This document shows, piece after piece, positions 24,668 to 37,266 of a stretch of DNA of 64,000 nucleotides. Location: contig NMRB01000674.1 of assembly GCA_002633025.1 (NCBI GenBank), forward strand, positions 122,109 to 186,108, read 5' to 3'. A program made the translations under genes and the position numbers. This stretch comes from Notospermus geniculatus. Lineage: Eukaryota; Nemertea; Pilidiophora; Heteronemertea; Lineidae. Numbering within the stretch: the first letter of the stretch is position 1; each line of letters opens with the position of its first letter. The notes beneath the pieces are model-generated. The model saw nothing but the letters and a program-made list of their open reading frames with translations, was not told the origin of the DNA and searched no databases.

Positions 24668-27600
24668 ATGTCGATCCAGTATGCTGCTGACGATATTGAG
24701 CAAATGGAGCGTGACCGCGGGGAAGTTCCTCCACCTGTAATTAACCAGCCCATTGGAGAGAACTCTACAGGACCCTCCGTAATTACCGGTATACAATCGG
24801 ATGAAACCCAGAGGTTACCTCGGATTCGTGGTTCAACCATGATAAGAAAAACTAGGGAGACTTTTCACAATAGGTGGCCATTTTCGATAGGAGTGGCAGA
24901 AATATTCTTTGGATTTTTAACACTAGCTTTAGGTGAGTGGGTTGGATCTTTTGGCAGTACAGTTTTGTCCACAAATAGTAGATGTTGTGGCAGCATGATG
25001 TGCAGTTCTTCACATGTTTGCATCCCATAATTTCAGGCAGAGCCAAGGAATCCCAGAGATTATAGACTAGAATAGAGGGGCACAGATTTCGATTTTAATC
25101 CAGCCATTCTGTGCTAATCCTTAACTTTCGCCAACCCGCAATTTAGAGCTTTGGTTGTGGCACTTGCCATAGTCCAAAATGCTGAGACACTGTTCATGTT
25201 TTGCAGGAACCGTAGAAGCAATTGTTCTTCCATTAGCTCTTGATATGACAGGCCACAAGGGGATCTCGTTGGACAAGTCAAATGCCTTTGGAGTTGGAAT
25301 GTGGACAGGTGCAATGGTGAGTATGGATTTCCAAGTGTTATTGGAGAATTTTGACATACAAGAACCTCCATCACTCTGCATCCAAAAGTTGTGGCGTAGC
25401 AAATCAGACACACATCGGAGCCTAGCACTGATGGTCAGCTCGGCTGCCTGTAATTGTAAACTGCAGATTGAGATTATTTTAGTACAAACAAATTTCACTT
25501 TCTTGCAGTTAATCATGACTGGGTCTCTGGCTGTTCGGGCGTCCAGAACAAAACGTGCGACAACGGTGTATCGCTTTTACCTCATCACGAGCTTATGTCT
25601 TCTTGTGTACGGCATAGCAATCGTTTTAATCATCATAGGATATAGTCGGGGATGGACACCAAATACAAAAGACTCAGTAAGTACAGTGGACTCATCATTG
25701 TCGTGGTATAGGGTCTTGGGTTCGTATCCCACTGTGGCGTGAGATTTTCGGCAAGTCTCTTTACCTTTTCATTTAAACATATTTATTATGAATCCATCAG
25801 ATATACATCTTTGAAGTAAGAATATACATGTAGGGATACAACAGAAGGCTCTTTACCTTGCTGGCCTCTCTCCACCCAGGTGTATAATGGATACCAGTCG
25901 GAAATGCTCAGACAGTAGCGCTGAATGAGCAGCTCATCTGAGTTCTACTGAAAGGTTTCAGGATAGACGGGGGTTAAAGTGTAAAGTCGGATGACACCTC
26001 TACCGTTGTTGGTATCAGACTATAAACCCCAAATATAACTTCAACATTTACTTGGGTTGGGTTGGACCAAGGGCGGTGGCAGTAAGAACGGACTAGACAA
26101 GGATGACCTCACAGGGGACAACTTGCTAATTTCGAGACCTATTTTGCCACTCATTACAGGCGCAGATCCAAGGGGGGCGCACCCGCCGCACGCCCCCCTT
26201 TCGGCCAAAAAATCTTTAAAATCGACCGTGAAATTCTGAAATTTGGAGCAAATCATTGAAATTCACCGCAGATTTCAATGTTTCTAGCACAGTGCGCCCC
26301 CTCTTTCCCGAAATCCTGGATCCGTCCCTGCATTACTTCTCTTCTATTTCAGTTGGAATCAGTATTATATAAGGTGCACACCATCATGTCTGTGACGGTC
26401 TTCATTGGTTTGCTCCTGGCGCTGGTGGCGTTTATCAATTACTATGAAGACGTCTGGTTCGGCGAGCTTCAACTCTGCCGGCGATGTGGGAAAATATTCC
26501 TCCCTTGTATTTGTCCGAAGGTAAATATTGACGGATTTCATCAAACGAAGCTCAGGATGACGATATTAACTGAACACAGGAGCAGAATATGTCAAAGTTG
26601 TTTTCATTTGCCTCATAAGTATGGTAAAATAAACTAACAGTGCTGCTCCACATGAGCGTTTTCTCGTGCGAGTTGACTTTTGCCCCTGTCAATGGAAACT
26701 TCACTAATTGTCGGTTCCTTATAATTTACACTGAGACAAATAGTATATTCTCTATCACGTCTATGGTTGAGCTGCCCATAGAAAGCCAACCTGTGAGCGT
26801 GCTCAGCTACTGTTGTCATCCTTCGATGTGTTGGACAAAATCTACCGTGAAAAGTTGAAAGATACCTTGCTGTACTATTGCTGAGGTTGAGGACCTTTTC
26901 AGGACCAACTTGTAGTAATGTAAAATGTAATGTACATTCTGTTGATACAGTACACGATGCATTCAACCTGTGCTGACCCTAAGGATACTCCTACACAATG
27001 TCTGAGTCATGGCTGAAAATATAGGACGTCGGTTTCCGTTGTAGGATTTTTAAAGCAGCCGGCCACGGCCGTTATACCGGCCACAGCCGTTAAGGGCCTA
27101 AAAAGTGATATTGTTTTTTTGTCATGTGACAAGAACGCTAATTGATTCTAGCAATCGTAAATCATAATTGCGCACATTAAATTTTTTTCCACTAAAGTTT
27201 CCATCGTCAGCTTCCATGGAGGGGAGAAATGTAAGTTAGTAGTATCTGTAACATAACTGCAATCTTTTAATTCTATGCTTGTATTACATTGTAGTATCGT
27301 TGTCCTAGTTCGTCATAAACCGGTGTCCAGTTCCACCGTGCAGCACGTTAGGAACTGGTGTCGGGGTCTCGAAACCGGAAGTGTGGTCGGAATTCCTACC
27401 AGGCAGGATGCGCGCGCATCAGTTAGCAGACCTGTACATCATGCCTACATCGTGTACATCTGTGTGCAGCGCTCTAACGGCAAGCTACAGGAGTCGAAAT
27501 GAGATAGCAGGGTGGTTTCTTCAACGGACTATCCCCAGGATGTTTAGCTAATGACACAAAACATCGCTGGGATAGGTGACTGAGTGTTTATCTCGCTGAC

Positions 27601-30600
27601 ATTCGTTGCACTACCTCGCTGAATGTTCGAAGCGAGAAATGTTGGACGCCAGACGCCATCTTGGAAACTTGGCTTCTTTGGGGAATACCTGCCGCCGATA
27701 CGTCATTAGAGAAGATTCGTATTCTGATTGGACGTATTCCGACGAATCACAGCCAGAATCATGAGGGCGACAGTAGTCTCTTAAATCGTCAGATGTAGAG
27801 ACTACTCTGTGGTCTAAGTTCGTCACTGCTTGATTTTAGGGTCTATAGTCCTGTGGCCCTCTTTGGAGGTTGTCCTTGGCCTTGGCACGCCCAAGTTGTG
27901 GATGTCTAATGACTGATTTGAACCAAAGGTTGACTCTGCGACCCCTGCATGTCCCGAAACATTAGGTGTGGATCTCGCATGTTAGAGGAGCATGTCATTT
28001 CATGGTTGATTGGTAAAACCCTACACCGTCTTCTCTCCTAGTCAATGCGGGTCGTCATGTCTGAATCGCCCCCTGGGGATCGTCGACTAATCACAATCCA
28101 GAAATACCGACGAATTTGAGGGTAGGCATCTCAATCCCACCTCTCTTATGACCAAATCTCTTAAAAACTGAGAATAACCAACTAGAATTTGACCTCGCCT
28201 AGCCAGTCTAACTTGTGTGCACAGCTTCAAAACCTTTCGCTTCTTGTTTGTAGTTCATGAAGCCAGCAGCACACCAGGAGATATCACAAGTGATCGAATC
28301 ACCACCAATCGTCTAGCCAGGCACCGCCGACAAGACGATATCAGTTTTGGTAATGTTTGATAGTGGGCGACAGGGGTGGACAATTCGGTCTTCCGCGCAC
28401 CCGGGACGACCGTTTTTTGAATGCGGGCGACGGCACGTGGTTACGTAGAGTAACCGCCGGACGACCAAAAATAATCAATGTGCGGGTGACCAAATTAAAT
28501 TTGTTCAGATGTTCTGGTCGCCCGCTGTCACAGTATTGAAGAGTTAAGGCGAGCATTTTTTTATTAGTTGGCTCTCGAGCTTTTTAGTGCCATTTTTCAA
28601 ATCGGAGGATGGAAAAAAGAAAAAGAAAAAAATTTTTTTTTCAAGTTCTCACAGCTTCTGTTCTGGGATTGAAAGCAGGAGGATAGAAAAAAATAAAAAT
28701 TTTTTTTCGAAAATAAAGAAAGTCTTGCTCATGTTTTTCACAAATACCTACCTGACAACTACTACCTATTTCAACTCAACCCTTCAAGATTGGGACATAA
28801 TTGAAAGCATGTCATGGCAGTGGTGAACGCTGTGCACGGTTGCTGTGCATAGCGCTGTACATCGACGTACGCTACATCCACGGCGCTGCAGCTGAGATCG
28901 GCGGGCGGAATAAAAATAAAATAAAAAAAAAATTTTTTTCCAAAAAATGGTGAATATTTGCGTCGGCGGGCTCGAGAATGGCCCAAAAAAAAAATTTTTT
29001 TTTTATTCATTTTCGGCAGTTTTAGGGGTCGGCGGGCTCGAGAGCCAACTAATAAAAAAATGCTCGCCTAACTGAAGAGGTGTTGCTACCACTTTTAACA
29101 TCCTTATCGGGTAATGTATTTTGCTTGCTACTATCAATGCTGTGACCACCAGACAATAGGCCTATCTTTATATTCTAGTCTTTTGGTCAGATGGGAGACC
29201 AGATTCTTTGGATTAGGAACCCAACATAGGTCTCCCAGGTCATATTTGGGAGACCACATAAAGAGCTACTGGAGTCCCACTGGGAGACCGCCTTTGAAGT
29301 GTAATTGTCCACCCCTGGGCGAGCATTGCTGGCAAGAAGATTCAACACGTCGCTGTTGAGTGCACACCTGGCGTCAACAGCTAGTTCTGTTCGGTGGCGA
29401 GGAGATCGTTTGCGATATCGCCTGGTGTCCTGCTGGCTTTAGTTTCCCAGCTCAATTTCCCTGAACACTTTCAGAGCACCCCAAAGGGTTAACCACTTCA
29501 GCACTGATTCCCAGTTCAGTGGAACTCGGCTCTCAACCTATATAATACGGCTGGTGCTGTAGTGGTTTAGGACAAGTGTTCATCAACAAAGCTGATATTT
29601 CAACCTCTTCACAGATAAGACAACAAACTAAACTTAGGGGGCCTATAATCAGGTGATTTGTCTGATAGGTATATGTAGTGCATAGTGGAATAATTTGAGT
29701 TAATGACCTTCTTTTGGCTCCTTTAAGGTGGAGCGACACCCACTATTTATGCATCACCGTTTATGTTTGGTTTTGAAGAATAGGCCTATTATGTGTCCCA
29801 CTAAACAATATCGGAGGTTAATTCACCAAAGGTCTGGGGCCATATTTACGAAGCCTTTGCAACTTTGCGTGCTCGCAAATCTATTGTAAGGCAGTCAGTG
29901 AACAATAGAGGCTATGCACTGACGTCATCAAATGATGTCATCAATGGGTATGACGCCACGTGTTGGATGGAAAATGGACGGAGCACGTGGTCAGATGCAC
30001 TGCGTCAGCATGTCACAACGTTCCATCCAACATGGCGTCACCTCGCTGATGACGTCACGTGCATTGCCTCAATAGGGCATGTGCCGCCAAACAATTGACT
30101 TGCGTGCACGCCATGTTGCGAAGGCGTCATGAATATGGCCCCAGGCAACCACCTGTCCCTGAACCAAAAAAGGACGGTACTAAATAAGGATTCACGTCAG
30201 AGCAGGAGGAAACGAGAGTCTTTGGGAATAATCCTTGAAGTAGGCCATGCTGTGCACACGTGCCATCATGCACACATGAAGGAAATCATCTAAGGCTGGC
30301 GGGGTGGGCCTTGTTACATAAACTGCCAGCATAGGCAGGCTGGGCCATGCCATTAAACTGGGGGTACTGTACTATGTATGGGATCAACCTGCTATCATTA
30401 AGCTGCCATTGCAAGTGACAGGCACTGAAATCTTCTCTTAACGAGCAAAGTCCTGTTGCACATTTTAGCACAACCATATTCAGTGCTGACCCAGTTTTAT
30501 ATTTTGTACTCAACACTGTTGTTGAAGTCATGTAAGATCGTTTGCTATTTTTGTCTTTTCAGTACTTATATCGTAGTGCCCCAGAAAGTTACTTTCTGAT

Positions 30601-32992
30601 GTCTCTGTGTAGGTTCCTTGCATGAAAACGTTTAGTGTTAAAGCCAGCATTTGCCATGTTTACAGCAAGCCATCTGTGGCCTATCATTCATACTGCGGTG
30701 TACAGGTTGTAAGACTGAGAACAAAAAAATAAGATCAAAATCATTATTTCAACATCATGCAATTTCACAATTTCATTTATCTCGCCCACACGCAATGGCT
30801 GTTCCAGCCTTCACCCTGTATGCCACGGCTTGCTCAGTTTATGCTTGATAAGTTCGCTTCTAGACTGCTTTTGCTGATGCAGCATGTGTGTTGCTTGCTG
30901 AACTCCTTTAGCTGTTGTTGCTGCCCGAATAACAGAGGGGTGCCTGGTTCACGAGAGTAGTGTAGGGCTCCTAGTTCACTAGAGAATAGGGTGCCTTGTT
31001 CACTATGGGATTAGTCATCCCTGGCTCTTCACGTCCATCGCATGGGACAGTAAGCCACAGTGCCTTGTACCTTGTGCCTTTGCAAGGCATGAAATAATAA
31101 CATGTTTCTAAGGTGAAAGACATAGCTTCCTACCAGACTCGAACCCACGGACCCTCGCATAAGGCATCAATTGCCAGCACTCAGGGGCAGCATGCCTTAA
31201 CCACAAGACCAAATCCCCATCTTCAAAAAAAGATGGTTCAATGACCCATGTTAAACGAGGCGTCCCTCAGCACTCTGCGAGTAGTCCAATCTCCGAACCC
31301 AAACAGTTTTATGTTATACAAGGGGTTTGCATGGGAAAGTAAAACTGTAAAAAAGGGGTACAATGTAATATACGTGTGTATGTTTCATAGCTAAATGCAT
31401 CCCTGGCACAACATGTGTATATACTCTCCTTTTCTATTTCAGTCTAGGGACCCCCTATTTGATGATGTCCCCATGCCTATATGAGGAGAGGTACCATATT
31501 TTCTGTGTTAGAGTCTAGCCTTTGATTCTACTGATTATTGGCAAACTTTCTTCTACGCCTCATACCACAAGCACATGACCCCATTTTGGGCCCCATATTG
31601 TGCAATAATATTATTGGATGGTGTGTCTAGGACTTTAAATGCACTATGTGACCTAATAATGATGCAAATTTCCATAACGAAGTGGTGAATGTTAGGAGAT
31701 GACGACTGATGATCTAGTCAGTTTTCCTTATTGTTTATTTTTGCCTTGCAGATGGACTGTGATTGCAGCTGTTGTGATGAAACAGCCACGAAGGTTAGTC
31801 AATTTTTCTGAAGGTTAGTTCAAACGCTTCCTGATTGTGACCAAAATCCTGCACAATCAGCTGTAATGGGAATCATAAGATAAACTGTCAGGGTGGTGCA
31901 GTGGAATTATCGGCAACTGTCACTGCTGAGATTCCGGGTTCGATCCCCGGTCAGATATGATAGAGAGGCCGACTCTCTTTGAAAGCACAGGTTTTCTCCG
32001 GACACTCCGGTTTCCTCCTGCTATATTATTCAACATCAGCTGTGATGGGAATCATGGTAGACTGTCAGGGTGGTGCAGTGGAGACAGCGGCTCCTGTCAC
32101 CACTGAGGTTCTGGGTTCGATCCCCAGTCAGATCCATTATTCGTGTGATAGAGGGCGACACTCTTTGACAGCACACGTTTTCTCCAGTCATTCCCGTTTC
32201 CTCCTCCTGTACTGCCGGTACACAAAATCTGAGCCATGCAATGAGTACAGACAGCAAACCCCCAGGGAAGTAAATCCACACTGGCTGTGGATACTCTTGT
32301 AGTGTCTAAAGCCAGGCGTACATTGCACTTGCGACTGGAAGTAACTGATCTGATCAGTCGCTGGTGAAGTACGCGCTGCACGCACATCGCAAATTCAGCA
32401 ACTCAGTAAAATTTATTTAGGAGGATCCAATCAGTCATCATGTCCTGACCGTGTACACCACACTTGCGACTGGCAGCAACTCGGGTAACATCCGTGGCGT
32501 TGAGACTCGACGAGACTAGGTTTCGTTCAGAAAACTACAACTAATCAGTCACAAGCCCGCATACCGTACATCGCAGCTACTGAACCAAACTGGGTACAAC
32601 TAGTTGTTAGAACGTTGGAACATGTGCAACTCGTGGCAACTGGCGAAATCTCAGTTCCAGCGAGTGGGAAGGGTGCGTACATCGACCGTTTCTGGCGACT
32701 GATCAGTCGCCTCCAGTTCCAGGTGGATCCTCCCACTCACCACTAGCTCAGTGGCGACTAGTTGTCTCCAGTCCCAAGTGTGATGTACGCTAGGCTTAAA
32801 GAATTATATCAAAAATCGAGGAATATCCTGGCATGCACAGAATGATGTTCAACCATGAAGAAGCTGTTTTTGCCCCTCTCTGTCTCATCTAATTTTCATT
32901 CATTTAATTTTCAGAACTTGCGTGCGGTCCCAATGACCGTGCACTACGTAGTCACAAGCGGACGTGCACGTGCGACTTCACAGCCAATTTGA
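24668..32992 (+). CDS. Four-helix membrane protein, MS4A/CD20-like, copy 1
   Basis: Six exons: 24668-24932, 25207-25316, 25509-25676, 26353-26520, 31752-31793 and 32915-32992 (stop TGA). The 831 nt give 276 residues, with all junctions GT-AG and phases continuous. A hydrophilic N-terminal tail (about 70 residues) is followed by four hydrophobic segments: FSIGVAEIFFGFLTLALG; GVGMWTGAMLIMTGSLAV; YLITSLCLLVYGIAIVLIII; IMSVTVFIGLLLALVAFI. The C-terminus is cysteine-rich (CRRCGKIFLPCICPK, then CDCSCC encoded by the 42-bp fifth exon), a likely palmitoylation site. WTGAMLIMTGSLAV between helices 1 and 3 resembles the MS4A family, but I cannot confirm this; MARVEL-like is an alternative. Start: the ATG in aaaATGtcg. 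It is convergent with REC114 downstream. Confidence 0.8.
26157..26330. mobile_element. CAGGCGCAGATCC MITE, copy-1 block only
   Basis: Flanked by catta on both sides and absent from the matching site at about 38745. Same family as 63357-63612. It lies in intron 3 of the four-helix gene, just before the exon 4 acceptor. Confidence 0.8.
27316..27816. mobile_element. 501-bp insertion with 9-bp target duplication, copy-1 block only
   Basis: Bounded by agttcgtca on both sides. The copy-2 block has a single agtttgtca at about 40418. Ends TAAACC and (reversed) TAGACC are weakly inverted. No protein recognised. Confidence 0.7.
28371..29317. mobile_element. 947-bp element with CAGGGGTGGACAATT ends, copy-1 block only
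   Basis: 15-bp perfect terminal inverted repeats and 5-bp duplication ggcga. The copy-2 block has the empty site at about 40960. It encloses another element at 28544-29071. Confidence 0.85.
28544..29071. mobile_element. Nested element with TTAAGGCGAGC ends
   Basis: Inverted ends of about 38 bp (ggcgagcattttttta, then ttagttggctctcgag) inside 28371-29317, flanked by t/ctgaagag. The interior holds A/T homopolymer blocks. Confidence 0.75.
29834..30144. mobile_element. MITE with CTGGGGCCATATTTACGAAG ends, shared by both blocks
   Basis: Terminal inverted repeats of about 30 bp and an inner inverted pair (gacgccacgtgttggatgga / tccatccaacatggcgtc). The counterpart is at 41470-41780, so insertion predates the split of the copies. 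Confidence 0.75.
31012..31225. repeat. Composite SINE sequence (two families joined)
   Basis: The first part (about 31012-31085) is body sequence of the 330-505 family. It runs directly into the 9383-9516 family. The counterpart in block 2 is 42648-42860. Confidence 0.6.
31880..32215 (+). repeat. Two tandem tRNA-like SINE units
   Basis: Each begins actgtcagggtggtgcagtg and has a B box (GGTTCGATCCCC at about 31938 and 32114), then a pyrimidine-rich body. Block 2 counterpart 43858-44190. Related heads at 49010-49130 and 53590-53710. Confidence 0.6.
32308..32801. mobile_element. About 490-bp element with AAGCC(A/T)RGCGTACAT ends
   Basis: Left end aaagccaggcgtacattgca and right end, reversed, aagcctagcgtacatcacac. 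The matching copy at about 44229-44690 has lost its left end. Last intron of the four-helix gene. Confidence 0.65.
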
Positions 32993-34579
32993 TGATCCCA
33001 TTGATGGTGCTATGGTCCTTTGATGGACGAAATGTAAATAATGTACAGGAGATATAACTACTGTGAGGAGGCCGAGGAAAACCCTTCTTGTCATAAATGT
33101 AGCATGCAGCCCGACTTTCTTGGTAGATGTGAATGGTATTGTTGCCTTCTTATGCAAGGTACCCAGTCGATTGCTTGAAAGCTTGAGCTCTGTATTCAGA
33201 AAAATATGATAAGGAATCTGGCCATGTGAATCAGGCTCTACATTTGAAATCGTATAGTATCATTATATGTTGTATATACATGCACTCACAGGCTTTATAT
33301 GTACATTCGAAATTGTACACTGTCATTCTATGTTGTACATACATGCACATTTCAGTTTTTACGCAGTGTTCTTTTGTGATATACTGTGGCAGCCAGCATT
33401 ATGCAGAATAATTTGTGTATAAAATAATCTATGTATAAAATATTTCAAATTTATAATATAAGAGCTTTAAATTATCTTCAGTAATTTGAATGTGACACCA
33501 TTTATGTTGGCACTTATGTTGACACTTAAGTCTCAAATTCATCGTTTGCATTGTACACGCAGATAAATGTTTGCCTAGATTCTGCTCACTGTTCTCAAAA
33601 ATATGTCAAATACATGTACCGGTAGTTTGGTAGTTTCACCTGGTAGGTGGTAGGCCTACTTCCTATTTTATCAGTGCAATGAAGTGAATTTTTATTTTGA
33701 GTCATTTCAAAAACCATTTTATGTGGAGATAATTCTGGCCAAATATCTCAATGTGCTATGTATAATTATTGTTGCTGGTATCTTAGTTCAAAAGGCTCCT
33801 CAGGGGAAAAGTGTTACATGTACAATCATTTGCAAAATGGCTGGTCGACTTACCAGATATGTGAGGTTGACACAGTTGCCCACATTCCGTAGCTACACTT
33901 GAGGCAGCATGTTCACCTTTCTGTCTGCATTAGTTCGAACATTTAATTTATATAATGACTATCATGCAATAGGCAAAAGAAACAATGTGTATCATGATTA
34001 TGAAACACTTCTTTGTACAGTAAAATCTGGTCAAGTTGCATTGAAACTGACTGTCAGTTAGCAAAATGTAAGAAAGTGAGAACCTACATGTATACTCAAG
34101 GTACAAGATCAGTATATTCGCAAAATAATGTACACTTCACCAAAAATAGATCCTCTCTTATCTATTTTTGACCTCACATATAATTGGCTTGTACACCCAT
34201 ACATGGACAAAATGACATGATGTAACACAATCTCCAATGTAGAGGTGGAGCATCTTAAAATGTTGAAGGGCACGGCACTGCGGTGGAGCTTAGATGAAAT
34301 ATAGTAAACACTCACTCTTCAGGTGTGCCCCAAACTCAGAGGACCATTTCAGAAAACCTGTAGGATAGGAGGACGACTCTAGTATTAGCTATTGTGGTGT
34401 GCCTCATGATAAATGTATCTATCGTGAGTCTACTCGGACGATCAACTTCAATGTATGTTAATGTAATCACAATGTCAATTGATATTTTTGCCGATGCATG
34501 CAAACAACTTTTATATCATTAAATAACATTTGATTTTGTTAATCAGTACAGACTTGTCTTCACATCAGTCCTGGGTGTT

Positions 34580-35300
34580 TTAAGTGTCATTGGTTATCTT
34601 TTTCAACTTCTCTTCAACTTGTCCTACGAATGCAGGAAAGTTCACATCAGCCAGACAAAGGCGTATTAGTGGTTCTAACTGCTCTGTTGGTAGATTTGTC
34701 TGGGAGTATGCAAGAGGGAGGTTAATTTTTTCCAGTTTCTCAGCCATTTTATCAATCCCAACGGCACCTGTGAGTTGCATCGGTTGAGATTCTTCCTGAA
34801 AGAAATTCAACAAATTTTAGTCATTGGAAAAGGAGGCCAGTCTATTCCAACCCGTCCCAGAGTAAAAAGTTAACCCAAGATGTACCTCAACATCATCTTT
34901 GCCCTGTTCAGCCTCCGTTGTGTCTTTCACTGTAATATAACAGGACACTCTCCTACTGAAGTCCTTGCAGTGGTCCAAACCAGAGCCCTTCTCGTCACAA
35001 GAAAATTTGATTCGAAATCTTCTATTTTCATCCCGTACTTTACAAAGGAAGAGCACGCTGTCACCTTTGGAGACAACCCTCATCCAAGATCGTGCATCTA
35101 TGAGGGAATAATCCTCCTGAAAGTAAGAAAGGCATGAATAACTGAAAGAGTGGAGTCAGTGCAGTTGTATTGCCCCAAACATTGTAATTGTACTTTGGAG
35201 TCCCTCAACAACTCACCATAATCTTGTCTGCCTCTGTAATGAGTAAATGACTAGTAGTCATGAGGGAAAGATGAAGATTATCTTGGTTGTTGTCATAAAT
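34580..35300 (-). CDS. REC114: REC114-like meiotic protein, copy 1, exons 2-4 only
   Basis: Exons 35217-35300, 34886-35116 and 34580-34795 (stop TAA at 34580). They read LHLSLMTTSHLLITEADKIM, then SLIDARSWMRVVSKGDSVLF and DENRRFRIKFSCDEKG (PH-like fold), then a C-terminal helix, LIRLCLADVNFPAFVGQVEE. This pairing of N-terminal PH-like domain and conserved C-terminal helix is that of REC114, which acts with MEI4 and IHO1 in SPO11 double-strand-break formation. The first exon, present in copy 2 at 47458-47586, is absent because the duplicated block ends at 35535. This copy therefore lacks its start codon, probably through assembly truncation. Confidence 0.75.
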
Positions 35301-35535
35301 CTGAAAGGAGACAATCTCAGTTGATCTACTTCTACTTTCATCACATTCATGATGCTTATTTCTTCACGTCTTGTACCGGTACATTCAGTCCCTTCTTCAC
35401 CCCTGGTTTTATTGTCTGACTCCAGAGGTGAAAACCAGACATGCTAATCATTAATACAGTTTTATCAAATGTAGGCTGCCATACGTCGGTACAGAAACTT
35501 CGCAAAAAGTTGATATTGATATATGTTCTGTGGTA

Positions 35536-35823
35536 GGGGAAGCTTGGGAGAGTTGGGCCACTTTTTACATTTCGGTGCATTGAGCCCATTTGGAGCGTGT
35601 GACAGAATTCCCTGGGGGTGAACCTGATACCATTGGATCTGAGCTTCCTACGTGCGGCATCAAACTTTCTCTTTATGCAAGGGTATAGGAGTAGGAATCA
35701 TTTTCCACAAGGGTGTCAATTCGGCCCAACTCTNAAGGAATGCGCACCATTTGAAAAAGTTCAGCAGAATAAATCAGCAAGTTCAGCAGGAAATCAGCAC
35801 GAAATCAGCAGTTTACACCTACC
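35536..35823. other. Junction between the two large blocks, holding an N and part of a MITE
   Basis: Not found in either block. It contains gggagagttgggcca near 35548 and the complementary ggcccaactct directly before the N at 35734, so a transposon with inverted ends is cut at the N. The 89 bp after the N hold cagcagaaatcagca-type short repeats. Confidence 0.6.
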
Positions 35824-37266
35824 CCACCTAGCGGAAGATCGTGGAACCAATCTAGTAACGTGGGAATCCCAGCCTCGATTTCGTCTTCATTTTCACGTAA
35901 TTGGGGGAATACCCATCACGCGATTTATCAACAAATGCGGGAACATTTCTTCTTATTTGTACGTGATTTCCCGTGATTGCATTTTCCAATGGAGAACAGA
36001 ATGTACAGTAGGCCTATGCAGTAACATCGAAGGATTATGATGCAGGGTTCTTGAAACTGCAGATATTGGAGGAACACCGGCTAAAACAACACACCTCTCT
36101 CAATCATGCACTGCTGCCCCCTACATAAATGCACAGGCCTACCGGTACATGCATTGCAGGCCTACATACATCTACATAGACACGGTACAGGCATGTACAG
36201 CACCTACTGGATGTCGCCTTTTGCTTCATTCATAGGCCTAAGGCCCTAATCATAACAGATGGTTCATGTAGGCCTATGTCCTACGACGATCCCCGTCGAT
36301 AGGCCTGCCGCATCCTATTTCATAATCATTTCATCCCTCGTGATTTTATTTCACAGTCTCTACAGACACAGTTTAGTAATGAATAGTATTTTGGGTGCAA
36401 AACTTGTAGCTACCGAGTACCGGTACCGCCACCACTGGTAAGCTACGGTACGTAGGCAGCCTAGGGCCTAGGGGCGTAGGCAGCCTAGGGGCCTACTAAT
36501 CATTACGCCCCAGGAGTAGTCATTGAAATGATAAAAAACTGATATCTTTTTGGTCAAACGAGATGAGCCAACTCGTAAAAAGATGAATAAAAAAGTTTAT
36601 TAATTATTGTGTTTGATGTTAATATTGTTAGAAACCCGCGTAAACTTGCATTCTTTAATGACCCATATCCGGGTATTGCACATCCTTATCAGTTTTCATC
36701 AACTTCTGGTTTAGTGTGTCAGGCCATCTGATACCAGACAGTAGGGTTCATGTAAGATTTTTAGGTTAGCTGATTGATTTTGACATTGACTGCCTTGATT
36801 CTTCACTTCGCCTGATTAAATATCCAACATAGATCACAAAAAACGCCGTCTCCGAATTTCGCAAATTTTCGAACCGGGGTCTTCCTCAGGCACTTTCCAG
36901 TAGAGATCCCAGAACATATTTGCCTGAATAAAGAGGCCATAATTATAATGCATATGTGGAAAGGTATCTCTGCTGAGGATGCTAGCTGGTCGGGCCTAAT
37001 CATGGGCCCCAAGGCCAAAACAACCTGACTTTTGATGTCTAACTCAGGACATATTCGGTGCTTCAATCCTGACAGATTTGATTGATGTAACCATGGTATA
37101 TTTTTCCGTGATTTCAGATACAGATGTATGGCAGATCATTCTTTGGATGCTAAGCAGAGGTTCCTTTAAGTGACTGACTTTCTGAGTAGAAGGAATTTCA
37201 TAACTGATCCAAGCATAACAACATTGTAAAACGCTTAGACTTGAGGGAAAATTGAAATTCGACAAA

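Larger units (their letters stand above)
23163..35535. repeat. Large duplicated block, copy 1 (12.4 kb)
   Basis: Begins at ccacctagcggaag and ends at ctgtggta, with a near-identical partner at 35824-47403. It contains the four-helix gene and REC114 exons 2-4. It carries private insertions at 26157-26330, 27316-27816 and 28371-29317. Confidence 0.95.

Noticed and set aside
24142-24840. 232-codon minus-strand frame opposite exon 1 of the four-helix gene, also in copy 2
   Set aside because: It is antisense to a well-supported exon and broken in block 2 by an indel near 37080.
29865-30098. Plus-strand 77-codon frame conserved in both 12-kb copies
   Set aside because: It lies in a MITE with 30-bp inverted ends, and the conservation reflects the near-identity of the blocks.
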